Positions 40,329-50,317 are shown, counted from the stretch's first letter. The stretch is DNA of 64,000 nt from an uncultured Lutimaribacter sp. (GCA_913061505.1 CAJXSO010000009.1:1-64000); one strand, 5' to 3'. Numbers and translations are program-made. Notes: a model not told the origin generated them from the sequence alone.

Positions 40329-41591
40329 TCAAAGCCGCGCCCCAAGCGCATGCAACAGCCGCGCGCCGGTTTCGTAATATAGCCCCTTGGTGCGGGCCAA
40401 GGGCACAGCATAGCCATCAACCGGCGCCAGGGGCAGGCCAGCCTCGTCGCCCGCCAGCAATGCCCCCGCACAGGCCGTGCCCATCACCGTGCCGGGCGCG
40501 ATGCCCCGCCCAGAATAGCCATATACCGCCAAGCCGTTTGGCCCGATGCGCTGTATCTTGGGCATCTTATCCCCGGTCATGGCAATGCGCCCCGACCAGA
40601 AATATTCAAATGCCTCGCCCGCCACTTGCGGGAACAGGCGCGCCAAAGCGCGGTTGGCCCAGGCGCGGTGCAGGCCCAGCTGATCGGGCAGGCCCATCGC
40701 CCCCAAAATCAAGCGCCCCGCCGCGTCTTTGCGATACGAGGTCATCACGGTGCCCGTGTCCCACGCCCCCTCGCCCCCCGGCAGGATGCTGCCCGCCAGA
40801 TTGGGCGACAGTGGCCGCGTGGCCAGCTGAAAATAATGCACCGGCGTTAAACGTGGCAGCTTGGCGCCAGTGGCACCTTGGTGATAGGCGTTTGTGGCCA
40901 AAAGCAGCCGCTCGGCCCGCAGCTCCGATGCGCCTGCATGCACCTGCCATGCCTGCCCGTCATGGGCGATGCGCTGCACGCTGACACCTTGGCAAATCTG
41001 CGCCCCCGCCTGTTGCGCCGCACGCGCCAGCCCGCGCACATAGCCCATAGGCTGCACCGTGCCTGCGCGCGCGTCAAACAAGGCACCATGCACCGCAGGG
41101 CTGCCCACCGCCTGTTGCGCCCGGCCCGCATCAAAAAGCTGCACAGGCGCCGCGCGCCGCTGTTGCTGGGCAAACCGGGCCTGCAAATCGGCCATGCCTT
41201 TGGGCGCATGGGCGCAATGCAACGTGCCATTTTGCACCGCCTCGCAGGCAATGCCATGGCGCGCAATCAAGCCAAATACCTGCCCGGGCCCGGCGCCCAA
41301 AGCCGCGTTCAGCCGCTGCCCCGCCTCTTGGCCCAAAGCCGCCTCGACCTGATCGGGTGGCAACCATAGCCCGGCATTCACCAGCCCCACATTGCGCCCA
41401 GATCCGCCATGGCCCACCTCTTGGGCCTCAACCAGCAGCACCCGCGCGCCCGCCTGCGCCGCAGCCAAAGCGGCCGAACAGCCCGTAAAGCCACCGCCGA
41501 TCACCAACAGATCAACCGAAGCCTGCGCCGGCAGCGCCATAGGCTCTACATATTCCTGGCAAGATGCCTGCCAAAGATTGCCACCGTTCAT
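40329..41591 (-). CDS. FAD-dependent amine/amino-acid oxidoreductase (DAO family)
   Basis: 420 residues, with dinucleotide fold VIGGGFTGCSAALAAAQAGA near residue 28, then GGSGRNVGLVNAGLW and a C-terminal FAD-contact stretch AVYGYSGRGIAPGTVMG. This layout matches the PuuB/gamma-glutamylputrescine oxidase-like and sarcosine oxidase-like flavoproteins. The actual substrate is not clear: no putrescine or sarcosine genes adjoin it. Start MNGGNLWQASCQEYVE with GGGGA upstream; the longer frame upstream is not family-like. Sits between amtB and gcdH, possibly a stand-alone gene. Confidence 0.88.
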   Translation of the reverse strand: MNGGNLWQASCQEYVEPMALPAQASVDLLVIGGGFTGCSAALAAAQAGARVLLVEAQEVGHGGSGRNVGLVNAGLWLPPDQVEAALGQEAGQRLNAALGAGPGQVFGLIARHGIACEAVQNGTLHCAHAPKGMADLQARFAQQQRRAAPVQLFDAGRAQQAVGSPAVHGALFDARAGTVQPMGYVRGLARAAQQAGAQICQGVSVQRIAHDGQAWQVHAGASELRAERLLLATNAYHQGATGAKLPRLTPVHYFQLATRPLSPNLAGSILPGGEGAWDTGTVMTSYRKDAAGRLILGAMGLPDQLGLHRAWANRALARLFPQVAGEAFEYFWSGRIAMTGDKMPKIQRIGPNGLAVYGYSGRGIAPGTVMGTACAGALLAGDEAGLPLAPVDGYAVPLARTKGLYYETGARLLHALGARL

Positions 41592-41678
41592 GTGTTCCCC
41601 ATCTCGCCCCGAATAGCGCTGATACCCCGATAAGCCCGCCCCCGGCCCCCATGCAATGCCAAAGCGCCCATCACACGC

Positions 41679-41709
41679 AAAATGGCGCCACCCCTTGGGG
41701 CAGCGCCAT
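41679..41709 (-). terminator. Probable terminator of gcdH
   Basis: On the minus strand ATGGCGC and GCGCCAT pair, with an inner CCCC/GGGG and a CA mismatch between, followed by TTTTGCG. It starts about 24 bases after the gcdH stop and ends well before the oxidoreductase start. Confidence 0.7.
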
Positions 41710-41732
41710 GCAAAATTCAATCTATCAGCGCC

Positions 41733-42956
<1,224 letters not shown>

Positions 42957-42993
42957 CTCTGCCTCCTAAAGCTGTGATTGGCGCGATTGTATC

Positions 42994-43050
42994 ATGCGAA
43001 AACAGCAGTTAATATACCAATCATAGCATAGTAGCATGAGGTTTTCGCAT
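42994..43050. promoter_or_regulatory. Ten-base inverted repeat, probable operator
   Basis: ATGCGAAAAC at 42994-43003 and its exact reverse complement GTTTTCGCAT at 43041-43050, with 37 bases between. It covers most of the gcdH/LysR divergent gap and ends right before the LysR ATG at 43051. The spacer is AT-rich (TTAATATACC, TCATAGCATA) and could hold both promoters. Confidence 0.55.
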
Positions 43051-43962
43051 ATGTTGCCGCCGCGTCGCCTGATGCCCTCGCTCACAGCCCTGCGCGCCAT
43101 CGATGCGCTTGCGCGGCTGGGCAGCGCCACCGCCGTCGCCGAAGAGCTGGGCCTTACCCAAAGCGCCGTCAGCCGGCAATTGCAGGCCCTCGAACACCAG
43201 CTGGGCGCCCAGCTGATCGCCCGCAAAGGCCGCGGCATGGTGCTAACCCAAACAGGCCAGGATTATGTCGCCCAGATCCGCCCCGCCCTGGCCCAAATCA
43301 GCCAGGCCGGGCTAAGCCTGCAAATGCAGCCCAGCGGCGCCGGCACGGTCAGCCTGGCGATTTTGCCAACCTTTGGCATGCGTTGGCTGGTGCCGCGCCT
43401 GCCTGAATTCACCCGCCGCCACCCCGAGGTAACGATCAACCTTTCCACCTGCCTAACCTTGCCAGATTTTGCCACCGCCCCCTTTGATGCCGCCATCTAT
43501 TTTGGCGCCCCCGACTTGCCCGATTGCCACAGCCTGCAGCTGCGCAGCGAAAGCGTGCAGCCCGTCTGCGCCCCAGATCTGCTGCAGCGCCTGCCCGTCA
43601 CCCAGCCCGCCGATATTCTGAAACTGCCGCTGTTGCATATCCAAACCCGCCCCCATGCCTGGCCCGAATGGCTGGCCCGCCACGGTTTGGTGGCCCCTGC
43701 CGGCAGCGCCATGATTTTTGATCAGTTTTCCACCATCACCCAGGCCGCGCTGCACGGTCTGGGGGCGGCGCTGTTGCCGCAATATCTGGCCGAACAAGAC
43801 ATCGCCACCGGCAGGCTGGTGCCCGTTTGGGGCGGGCCCGTTCAGGCCCGGGGCGCCTATCATCTGGTTTGGCCGCGCCTGCGCCCCCCCAGCCCCGCAC
43901 TGCTTGCCCTGCGCGACTGGCTTGCCACCCAATCCGAAGATGGCGACAGCCTGCCCCGCTAG
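43051..43962 (+). CDS. LysR-family transcriptional regulator (GcvA-like)
   Basis: 303 residues: N-terminal winged helix (LTALRAIDALARLGSATAVA, LGLTQSAVSRQLQALEHQLG) and a C-terminal effector domain (GTVSLAILPTFGMRWLVPRL, LGAALLPQYLAEQDI). The form resembles GcvA-like regulators. I start at the ATG of MLPPRRLMPS because TGAGG lies nine bases upstream; an ATG at 43036 has no ribosome site and would put half the inverted repeat inside the gene. Probably controls gcdH and itself; the effector may be glutarate or a relative, by analogy only. Confidence 0.9.
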   Translation: MLPPRRLMPSLTALRAIDALARLGSATAVAEELGLTQSAVSRQLQALEHQLGAQLIARKGRGMVLTQTGQDYVAQIRPALAQISQAGLSLQMQPSGAGTVSLAILPTFGMRWLVPRLPEFTRRHPEVTINLSTCLTLPDFATAPFDAAIYFGAPDLPDCHSLQLRSESVQPVCAPDLLQRLPVTQPADILKLPLLHIQTRPHAWPEWLARHGLVAPAGSAMIFDQFSTITQAALHGLGAALLPQYLAEQDIATGRLVPVWGGPVQARGAYHLVWPRLRPPSPALLALRDWLATQSEDGDSLPR

Positions 43963-43972
43963 GGATCACCCA

Positions 43973-43993
43973 TTCATCTTGCAAAAAATACTC
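43973..43993 (-). repeat. Dispersed 21-base intergenic motif, copy B
   Basis: On the minus strand GAGTATTTTTTGCAAGATGA plus A, one base different from copies A and C. It comes right after a GC-rich hairpin downstream of phoB, so its T run can act as a terminator tail. It is preceded by AGA and followed by TGGG. Confidence 0.75.
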
Positions 43994-44003
43994 TGGGGGG
44001 TCC

Positions 44004-44051
44004 CGGGGGGCAAAGCCCCCCGAATAAGGCAGTCAGGGGCAAAGCCCCCCG
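44004..44051. terminator. Tandem GC hairpins between the LysR gene and phoB
   Basis: Two hairpins with the same core GGGGCAAAGCCCCCCG (44007-44022 and 44036-44051), a 16-base direct repeat 29 bases apart. The first forms a seven-pair G6C/GC6 stem with an AAA loop. On the minus strand it is followed by the T run of the 21-base motif, giving a terminator for phoB. On the plus strand no T run follows. Confidence 0.75.
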
Positions 44052-44058
44052 TAACGCA

Positions 44059-44748
44059 TCAGCCCAGGGCATAGCCCGCGCCGCGCACAGTGCGCAGCGG
44101 GTCGCCCCCGCCAAAACGCGTCAGCGCCTTGCGCAGCCGCCCGATATGCACATCTACCGTGCGCGTATCGACATAAATATCGCGCCCCCACACCCGATCA
44201 AGCAGCTGTTCGCGGCTCCACACCCGGCCTGGCTTTTCCATGAATGTCGAGAGCAGGCGAAACTCGGTCGGCCCAAGTTTCAGCTCTTGGCCATCGCGCA
44301 TCACCCGATGGGTTTCGGCATCCAGTACGATATCGTCAAATTCCAGCCTTTGGCCCACAGCCGCCGGGCGGGTGCGGCGCAGCTGGGTGCGCACGCGCGC
44401 CATCAGCTCGACCAGCGAATAGGGTTTCACCACATAGTCATCAGCCCCGGTTTCCAGCCCACGCACGCGGTCTACCTCTTCCGAGCGGGCCGATAGCATG
44501 ATCACCGGTATTTTCCGGGTCTCGTTGCGCAGTTTCAGCCGGCGGCATACTTCGATGCCAGACAGGTTGGGCATCATCCAATCCAGCACGATCAGATCTG
44601 GCGCCTCTTCATCCACCAGCATCAACGCATCTTCGCCATTATCGGCGCTGATCACGTAAAACCCTTCGGCTTCTAGGTTATAGGCCAAAACCTCGCGCTG
44701 CGCGGCCTCGTCCTCGACCAGCAAGACCCGCGGTTGATCGGCAGACAT
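44059..44748 (-). CDS. phoB: Phosphate regulon response regulator PhoB
   Basis: 229 residues: receiver domain with acidic pair Glu12/Asp13 and Asp56 (LIVLDWMMPNLSG), Thr/Lys switch MLSARSE and VVKPYSLVEL, then an OmpR-type winged helix ending WGRDIYVDTRTVDVHIGRLR. Binds Pho boxes such as the one upstream of pstS. One base after phoU, last in pstSCAB-phoU-phoB. The sensor phoR lies apart, upstream of pstS. Confidence 0.97.
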   Translation of the reverse strand: MSADQPRVLLVEDEAAQREVLAYNLEAEGFYVISADNGEDALMLVDEEAPDLIVLDWMMPNLSGIEVCRRLKLRNETRKIPVIMLSARSEEVDRVRGLETGADDYVVKPYSLVELMARVRTQLRRTRPAAVGQRLEFDDIVLDAETHRVMRDGQELKLGPTEFRLLSTFMEKPGRVWSREQLLDRVWGRDIYVDTRTVDVHIGRLRKALTRFGGGDPLRTVRGAGYALG

Positions 44749-44749
44749 C

Positions 44750-45478
44750 TTATGGCTCCTTTTTGCCCAAGGCGCTGGTCAACCCATCGGCTTTGGGGCG
44801 GCTGTCGTCGGGCAATTCGCCTTCGACCAAATACACAACCTGCTCGGCGATCGAGGTCACATGATCGCCCATGCGTTCGGTATTTTTTGCGATGAAATGC
44901 AGATGCATACAGGCGGTGATGTTGCGCGGGTCTTCCATCATGAAGGTCAGGAATTCGCGAAACAGCGCGTTATACATCTGGTCCACATCATGGTCGCGCG
45001 TGATCACATCATGGGCCAATTGCGCATCGCGGGCGATATAGGCATCCAGCGCATCTTTCAGCATCAATTGCACTTCGCGCGCCATCCGGCGCAGGGCGGA
45101 ATGGGCGCCCTCGATGGGGGCCATATTGGCCAGCACGCCGGTGCGCTTGGCCATGTTTTTGGCATAATCGCCAATGCGTTCCAGATTGCCCGAGATTTTC
45201 ATCACCGACAAAACGATGCGCAAATCCACCGCCGTGGGCGAGCGCAGCGCGATCAGGCGGGTGACATCTTCGTTGATCAGCAGCTCTAGCGCATCGATGG
45301 CCTTGTCGCCATCGCGCACCTGTTCGGCCAGTTCGGTATCGTTTTCATCCAGCGATCTGGCGCCTTCCAAAATGGCGTTTTCCACCAAGCCGCCCATTTT
45401 CATGATGCGCGCCTGTATCGCCTCTAATTCGCGGTCGAAGGCAGAAACGATATGTTGGGTGTTGTCTTGCATAATCAT
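44750..45478 (-). CDS. phoU: Phosphate transport regulator PhoU
   Basis: 242 residues, all helical, with two PhoU repeats carrying acidic metal-binding motifs (VMKISGNLERIGDYAKNMAK and HFIAKNTERMGDHVTSIAEQ). PhoU links PstB to PhoR and holds the regulon off when phosphate is plentiful. I start at MIMQDNTQHIV, ten bases after pstB, with AAGCAGG upstream; a longer frame runs back into pstB. A second ATG follows two codons later. Confidence 0.97.
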   Translation of the reverse strand: MIMQDNTQHIVSAFDRELEAIQARIMKMGGLVENAILEGARSLDENDTELAEQVRDGDKAIDALELLINEDVTRLIALRSPTAVDLRIVLSVMKISGNLERIGDYAKNMAKRTGVLANMAPIEGAHSALRRMAREVQLMLKDALDAYIARDAQLAHDVITRDHDVDQMYNALFREFLTFMMEDPRNITACMHLHFIAKNTERMGDHVTSIAEQVVYLVEGELPDDSRPKADGLTSALGKKEP

Positions 45479-45488
45479 GCCTGCTTTC

Positions 45489-46292
45489 TCAGCCGATCCG
45501 GCCGGTAATATAGCTTTCGGTGCGCGGGTCTTGGGGCTGGGTGAAGATCCGGCTGGTATCGTCAAATTCCACCAGATTGCCCAAATGGAAAAACGCAGTT
45601 TTCTGGCTGACGCGGGCCGCTTGCTGCATCGAATGGGTGACGATCACGACCGAGTAATTGGTGCGCAGATCATCGATCAATTCTTCCACCTGCGCGGTTG
45701 CAATCGGGTCGAGCGCCGAGCAGGGCTCGTCCATCAACAGCACTTCGGGCTGGGTGGCGATGGCGCGTGCAATGCACAGGCGCTGCTGCTGGCCGCCAGA
45801 CAAGCCCGTGCCCGGGGCGTGCAGGCGGTCTTTGACCTCGTTCCAGATGGCACCGCGGCGCAGCGCGGTTTCCACGATCTCGTCCAGATCGGCCTTGCTG
45901 CGCGCCATGCCGTGGATACGCGGGCCATAGGCCACGTTATCATAGATCGATTTCGGAAAGGGGTTTGGCTTTTGAAACACCATGCCCACGCGCGCGCGCA
46001 GTTGCACGGGGTCTACGCGCTTGTCGTAGATATCTTCGCCATCCAGCTCGATGCGGCCTTCTACGCGGCACACATCGATCGTGTCATTCATGCGGTTCAG
46101 ACAGCGCAGGAAGGTGGATTTGCCACAGCCCGACGGGCCGATAAACGCCGTCACCGTGCGCGGCGCGATATCGACATTCACATCTTTGATAGCGTGGCTA
46201 TCACCATAATAGACCTGCACATTGCGGGCCGAGATCTTGATTTCGTTTTGATCCACGTTGATCTCCGCGTTGTTTGTTGGGGCGTCATACAT
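45489..46292 (-). CDS. pstB: Phosphate ABC transporter ATPase PstB
   Basis: 267 residues. Walker A GPSGCGKS at 52-59, Q-loop [10 protein letters not shown], signature [14 protein letters not shown] and Walker [16 protein letters not shown], then the H-loop [12 protein letters not shown]. The PstB-typical ending [17 protein letters not shown] is present. Powers phosphate uptake through PstC/PstA. Fifteen bases after pstA. Confidence 0.98.
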   Translation of the reverse strand: MYDAPTNNAEINVDQNEIKISARNVQVYYGDSHAIKDVNVDIAPRTVTAFIGPSGCGKSTFLRCLNRMNDTIDVCRVEGRIELDGEDIYDKRVDPVQLRARVGMVFQKPNPFPKSIYDNVAYGPRIHGMARSKADLDEIVETALRRGAIWNEVKDRLHAPGTGLSGGQQQRLCIARAIATQPEVLLMDEPCSALDPIATAQVEELIDDLRTNYSVVIVTHSMQQAARVSQKTAFFHLGNLVEFDDTSRIFTQPQDPRTESYITGRIG

Positions 46293-46307
46293 GGGTATAT
46301 ACCTTGC

Positions 46308-47654
46308 TTACCACCGGCGCTCAAACCGGCGCCGCAACATAATGGCGGCTATGTTCATGATCACGAGGAAGCACAACAGCACGATAATCGCGCCAGAGGC
46401 CCGCTCGACAAAGGCGGGGTCGCCACGGGTTGTCCAGTTATAGACCTGCACAGGCAATGCCGAGGCCGGGTCCATCAGCCCTTCGGGCGGGCTGCCGGGG
46501 TATTCGCGCACAAAGGCCACCATGCCGATCAGCAGCAAGGGGGCAGTTTCACCCAAGGCCTGGGCCAGGCCAATGATCGTGCCGGTCAAAATGCCCGGCA
46601 TGGCCAGGGGCAACACGTGGTGAAAGACCGATTGCATCTTAGATGCCCCCACCCCCAAAGCCGCATCGCGGATCGAGGGCGGCACCGCCTTCAGCGCCGC
46701 GCGGGTGGCTATGATGATGGTGGGCAGGGTCATCAAGGTCAGCACCAGGCCGCCCACAATCGGCGCTGATTGGGGCAGGCCGACAAAGTTGATGAAAATG
46801 GCCAGGCCCAGAATACCAAACACAATCGAAGGCACCGCCGCCAGATTCGAGATATTCACCTCGATCAGGTCGGTCCATTTGTTTTGGGGCGCAAATTCTT
46901 CCAGATAGATCGAGGCGGCAACGCCGATGGGCAGCGACAGGCACAAAACGATCAACATCATATAGGCCGAGCCCAAGATCGCCACGCCCAAACCTGCGGC
47001 TTCGGGGCGGGTATCGGATGCATCGGGGGCGGTAAAGAAACCCCAATTAAAGCGCAGATCAATGATACCAGCGGCGCGCAGCGCATCGGCCAATTCCAGC
47101 TGCGCGGGCGAGATATTGCGATCAAGTTCCGCGCTTTCCATGGTTACGCGGCCCTTGAAATAGCCATCAATCCGGCCCTGCGCCAGCACCTGCAAGGAAA
47201 TGGTTTGCCCCACCAATGCGGGATTGGCCAAAACCATGTCGCGCAGCGTGGCCGGTGCCTCTTTTGATAGCAGCGCCTCGATCTCTTTCTTGCTGACACC
47301 TTCGGTGCTGATCCCCTGCGCCTCGATCGTCTGCGCCAGCGCCCGGCCCAGCAAGGGGGAATAGCCAAAGGTTGTGACCTTGGCCATTTTGGCCGGGTCA
47401 CGATCGCCGGCTTTGTCCAGTTTGGCCGGGTCTAGATAGACCTCAAGATTGACAAAGGTCTGGCGAAAGGACGACGCGCCATTGGCAATGATCGAGCTGA
47501 GCAAGCCCACCAGCGCCAAAATACCGATGGTCACCGCAACCAGGCCCATCCGGCGAAACCGCTCCTCGGCTGCGTTGCGCTTGCGGGTGCGGGCATCTTG
47601 CACCAGCAGTGATTTTTGCGCATGCGCCCCGTTGGGGTAAGAGATGTCGCTCAT
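46308..47654 (-). CDS. pstA: Phosphate ABC transporter permease PstA, with N-terminal insert
   Basis: 448 residues against about 300 in E. coli. One N-terminal helix (MGLVAVTIGILALVGLLSSI) is followed by about 130 residues likely in the periplasm (FVNLEVYLDPAKLDKAGDRD, EIEALLSKEAPATLRDMV), then the core permease with the coupling motif GVGASKMQSVFHHVLPLAMP. I recall this extension in alphaproteobacterial PstA (DUF3333). The ATG overlaps pstC by four bases. Confidence 0.95.
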   Translation of the reverse strand: MSDISYPNGAHAQKSLLVQDARTRKRNAAEERFRRMGLVAVTIGILALVGLLSSIIANGASSFRQTFVNLEVYLDPAKLDKAGDRDPAKMAKVTTFGYSPLLGRALAQTIEAQGISTEGVSKKEIEALLSKEAPATLRDMVLANPALVGQTISLQVLAQGRIDGYFKGRVTMESAELDRNISPAQLELADALRAAGIIDLRFNWGFFTAPDASDTRPEAAGLGVAILGSAYMMLIVLCLSLPIGVAASIYLEEFAPQNKWTDLIEVNISNLAAVPSIVFGILGLAIFINFVGLPQSAPIVGGLVLTLMTLPTIIIATRAALKAVPPSIRDAALGVGASKMQSVFHHVLPLAMPGILTGTIIGLAQALGETAPLLLIGMVAFVREYPGSPPEGLMDPASALPVQVYNWTTRGDPAFVERASGAIIVLLCFLVIMNIAAIMLRRRFERRW

Positions 47655-49111
47655 TCGTACTGCTCCCGGTATTTGCGCACGATGATCAGTGCCAGCACAT
47701 TCAGCCCCAGCGTGAAGACAAACAATGTCAGCCCCAGGGCAAAGGCCACCAAGGTTTCAGGGCTGGCAAATTCGGTATCGCCCGTCAGCTGGCTGACGAT
47801 TTTTACGGTAACTGTGGTCATGGCCTCGAACGGGTTCAGCCCCAGCTTGGCCGCAGCACCGGCGCCCATAACCACAATCATGGTTTCACCAATGGCGCGG
47901 CTGGCGGCCAGCAAAATGGCCCCCACCACCCCCGGCAGGGCGGCGGGCAGCACCACCTGGCGAATGGTTTCCGAGCGCGTGGCGCCCAGGCCATAGCTGC
48001 CATCGCGCATGGCCTGCGGCACCGCGTTGATAATGTCATCAGACAGCGAGCTGACAAAGGGGATCAGCATGATGCCCATCACCAAACCCGCGGTCAAAAC
48101 CGACGACGACGATGTGCCCAGCCCCAAAGGCTGCGCCAGATAATCGCGCAACAACGGCCCCACTGTGACAAGGGCAAAAAGACCATAAACAATTGTGGGG
48201 ATCCCCGCCAAAACCTCGATCGCGGGCTTGGCCAGGCTGCGCAATTTGGGGCCGGCATATTCCGACAGGTAAATCGCAATCATCAGCCCCAAGGGCACAG
48301 CAAAAAGCAAGGCCACAAAGCTGACGTAAAGCGTGCCCCACAGCAGCGGCAAAATCCCCAAATCCGAGCCGCCGCGGAATTGCGGGTTCCAGACGGTGGA
48401 GAAAAAGAAATCTTTCGCCGGATACATTTTAAAGAAATTGATCGTCTCGAACATCAGCGAGAAAACGATGCCAACGGTGGTTAAAATCGCCACCAGCGAG
48501 GCGCCGATCAGCAGCGCCTTTACAAAGGCCTCGCTGATATTGCGCGCCCGCAGATCCGGCGTGATGCGGCGCAACGACACCACCAGCCCCAGCACCGCCA
48601 GCACCAGCACCAACCCCGTCATGGCCCAACGCCCGGTGCCATTCATCGCGCGGTATTCGGATGCGGCGGCCAACACCGGCTGCGGCACGTCCGAGCCAAG
48701 CGCAACGCCACCCTCGGCCAGCAAGGCGCGGATATCGGTCGTCTCTGTGCTAAGCTCGGCAATGGCCGCCTCGGTCAGGCTGCCCGATTGCACCAGCACA
48801 TCCAGCCCATCGGCAATGCGGCGCACATCGGCCATAACCAGGCTAAGCGCGCCCCCCTCGGGGATAATACTATCTGGGATCGTTCCTGAAATACTGCTCT
48901 CGATCAGGATTGGTTGCACAAACAACCAGACCCCAAAAACGAAAAACGCGGGCAAGGCCGCGAATAGCGCCACCGACTGACCATGATAGGATGGCAAAGA
49001 ATGCAGCTTGCGCCCGTCGCCCCCCACCACAGCCAAGGCACGTGCGCGCCCGACAAAAAAGCCGAGCCCAGCAAGGCCCAGCACGATCAGGGAGAGTATT
49101 CCCAAGCTCAT
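47651..49111 (-). CDS. pstC: Phosphate ABC transporter permease PstC, with N-terminal insert
   Basis: 486 residues, longer than the usual 300-320. N-terminal helices (LGILSLIVLGLAGLGFFVG, VALFAALPAFFVFGVWLF) surround a soluble segment (SGSLTEAAIAELSTETTDIR) before the permease core with coupling motif GATRSETIRQVVLPAALPG. GGATGT lies before the ATG. Follows pstS after two stable hairpins. Confidence 0.95.
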   Translation of the reverse strand: MSLGILSLIVLGLAGLGFFVGRARALAVVGGDGRKLHSLPSYHGQSVALFAALPAFFVFGVWLFVQPILIESSISGTIPDSIIPEGGALSLVMADVRRIADGLDVLVQSGSLTEAAIAELSTETTDIRALLAEGGVALGSDVPQPVLAAASEYRAMNGTGRWAMTGLVLVLAVLGLVVSLRRITPDLRARNISEAFVKALLIGASLVAILTTVGIVFSLMFETINFFKMYPAKDFFFSTVWNPQFRGGSDLGILPLLWGTLYVSFVALLFAVPLGLMIAIYLSEYAGPKLRSLAKPAIEVLAGIPTIVYGLFALVTVGPLLRDYLAQPLGLGTSSSSVLTAGLVMGIMLIPFVSSLSDDIINAVPQAMRDGSYGLGATRSETIRQVVLPAALPGVVGAILLAASRAIGETMIVVMGAGAAAKLGLNPFEAMTTVTVKIVSQLTGDTEFASPETLVAFALGLTLFVFTLGLNVLALIIVRKYREQYE

Positions 49112-49118
49112 AGTACAT

Positions 49119-49157
49119 CCGCCAATTGGTTTGGCGGGGGGCGCAGGCCGCGCCCCC
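49119..49157 (-). terminator. Two adjoining hairpins between pstS and pstC
   Basis: Read on the minus strand: first GGGGGCGC/GCGCCCCC around a five-base loop (49137-49157), then CCGCCAA/TTGGCGG around five bases (49119-49137). No T run follows. Such structures usually shield the pstS 3' end and reduce read-through, giving more binding protein than permease. A 3'-end stabiliser or partial terminator, not a full stop. Confidence 0.65.
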
Positions 49158-49169
49158 TGCCCTGTGGTC

Positions 49170-50207
49170 TTAGTTCAATGCGCCCATGGGGGTGCGGTTG
49201 GCAACCATTTCCTGGGTCTTTGCCAACTCGGGGTCGGACACCAGGCCATAGGCTGCCAGCGGGCCATCGGGGCCTGCCATGTCATCGGAAACGAAGAACT
49301 CGATATATTCCTGCATGCCGGGGATCACATCCAGATGCGCGTTTTTCACGTAGAAATACAGCGGGCGCGATACAGGGTATTCACCCGAGGCAATGCTTTC
49401 CACCGAAGGAACAACGCCGCTCATCGTGGCAACCTGCAGCTTGTCGGTGTTGTTTTGATAGAACGACAGGCCAAACACGCCAATGCCGTTTTTGTTGGCA
49501 TCTACGCGGGCCAGCGTTTCGGTGTAATCACCATCGATATCGATCGATACGCCATCGGTGCGCAGCTGCATGCAGGCTTTGCCGGCTTTCTTCTTGTCGC
49601 CATCCAGCGCCGCTTTGTGCAGCTCGAACGCGCCGTTGGCTTCGCAACCAGCCTCGATCACCTTTTCGTCAAACACTTCGCGGGTGCCGTGCTTGGTGCC
49701 GGGAACAAAGGCCAAAATCTCTTGTGCGGGCAGATCGGCGCGGATTTCATTCCAGGTTTTATAGGGGTTATCCACCAGCTGGCCGTCTTTCACCACTTTG
49801 GCCGCCAGCGCATTGTGCCAATCCGACGGGGTAAAGGCAAAAGATGCACCGTTGATATCCGAGGCAAACACGATGCCATCATAGCCAATGCGCACTTCCA
49901 TGATCTCGGTCACGCCGTTGCTGGCGCACAGATCGATATCCGATTGCTTGATGCGCGACGACGAGTTGGCGATATCGATGGTGTTTTCACCAACGCCTTC
50001 GCACAGTTTTTTGCGGCCAGCGCCCGAACCACCCGATTCGACAACAGGTGTGGGGAAGTCAAAGTTTTCGCCAAAGGCCTCGGCAACGATGGCGGCATAG
50101 GGCAGCACTGTCGACGAGCCAGCAATCTGGACGTTGTCGCGGGCAAATGCGGTGGTGGCGGACACGGCTGCAATGGCAAGAACCGAGGCTGACACTTTGA
50201 AAGACAT
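49170..50207 (-). CDS. pstS: Periplasmic phosphate-binding protein PstS
   Basis: 345 residues with signal peptide MSFKVSASVLAIAAVSATTA ending FA, then NVQIAGSSTVLPYAAIVAEA (the phosphate-binding start), VESGGSGAGRKKLCEG and ANSSSRIKQSDIDLC. The long form with an inserted segment around GVTEIMEVRIGYDGIVFA is common in alphaproteobacteria. A good ribosome site (AAGGAGC) and a Pho box about 80 bases upstream mark it as the head of the pst operon. Hairpins follow it. Confidence 0.97.
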   Translation of the reverse strand: MSFKVSASVLAIAAVSATTAFARDNVQIAGSSTVLPYAAIVAEAFGENFDFPTPVVESGGSGAGRKKLCEGVGENTIDIANSSSRIKQSDIDLCASNGVTEIMEVRIGYDGIVFASDINGASFAFTPSDWHNALAAKVVKDGQLVDNPYKTWNEIRADLPAQEILAFVPGTKHGTREVFDEKVIEAGCEANGAFELHKAALDGDKKKAGKACMQLRTDGVSIDIDGDYTETLARVDANKNGIGVFGLSFYQNNTDKLQVATMSGVVPSVESIASGEYPVSRPLYFYVKNAHLDVIPGMQEYIEFFVSDDMAGPDGPLAAYGLVSDPELAKTQEMVANRTPMGALN

Positions 50208-50284
50208 AGGAAGCTCCTTATCGGGTTGTCAGGGGTATCCGTGCGATACCCTTCGTTGCCCCACCTACGCGCGTCTGACGATGC

Positions 50285-50317
50285 TTTTGTGACAGCTGTG
50301 TAACAGTATTATGACAA
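50285..50317 (-). promoter_or_regulatory. Pho box (three direct 11-base repeats) of pstS
   Basis: On the minus strand three adjacent 11-mers, the first TTGTCATAATA and the third CTGTCACAAAA, the middle one related (CTGTTAC core). They follow the PhoB pattern of TGTCA-like sequence every 11 bases. The box ends about 77 bases before the pstS ATG, in the 157-base phoR/pstS gap. A fourth, weaker repeat (ending CGTCAG) may follow. No convincing -10 box. Confidence 0.85.
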
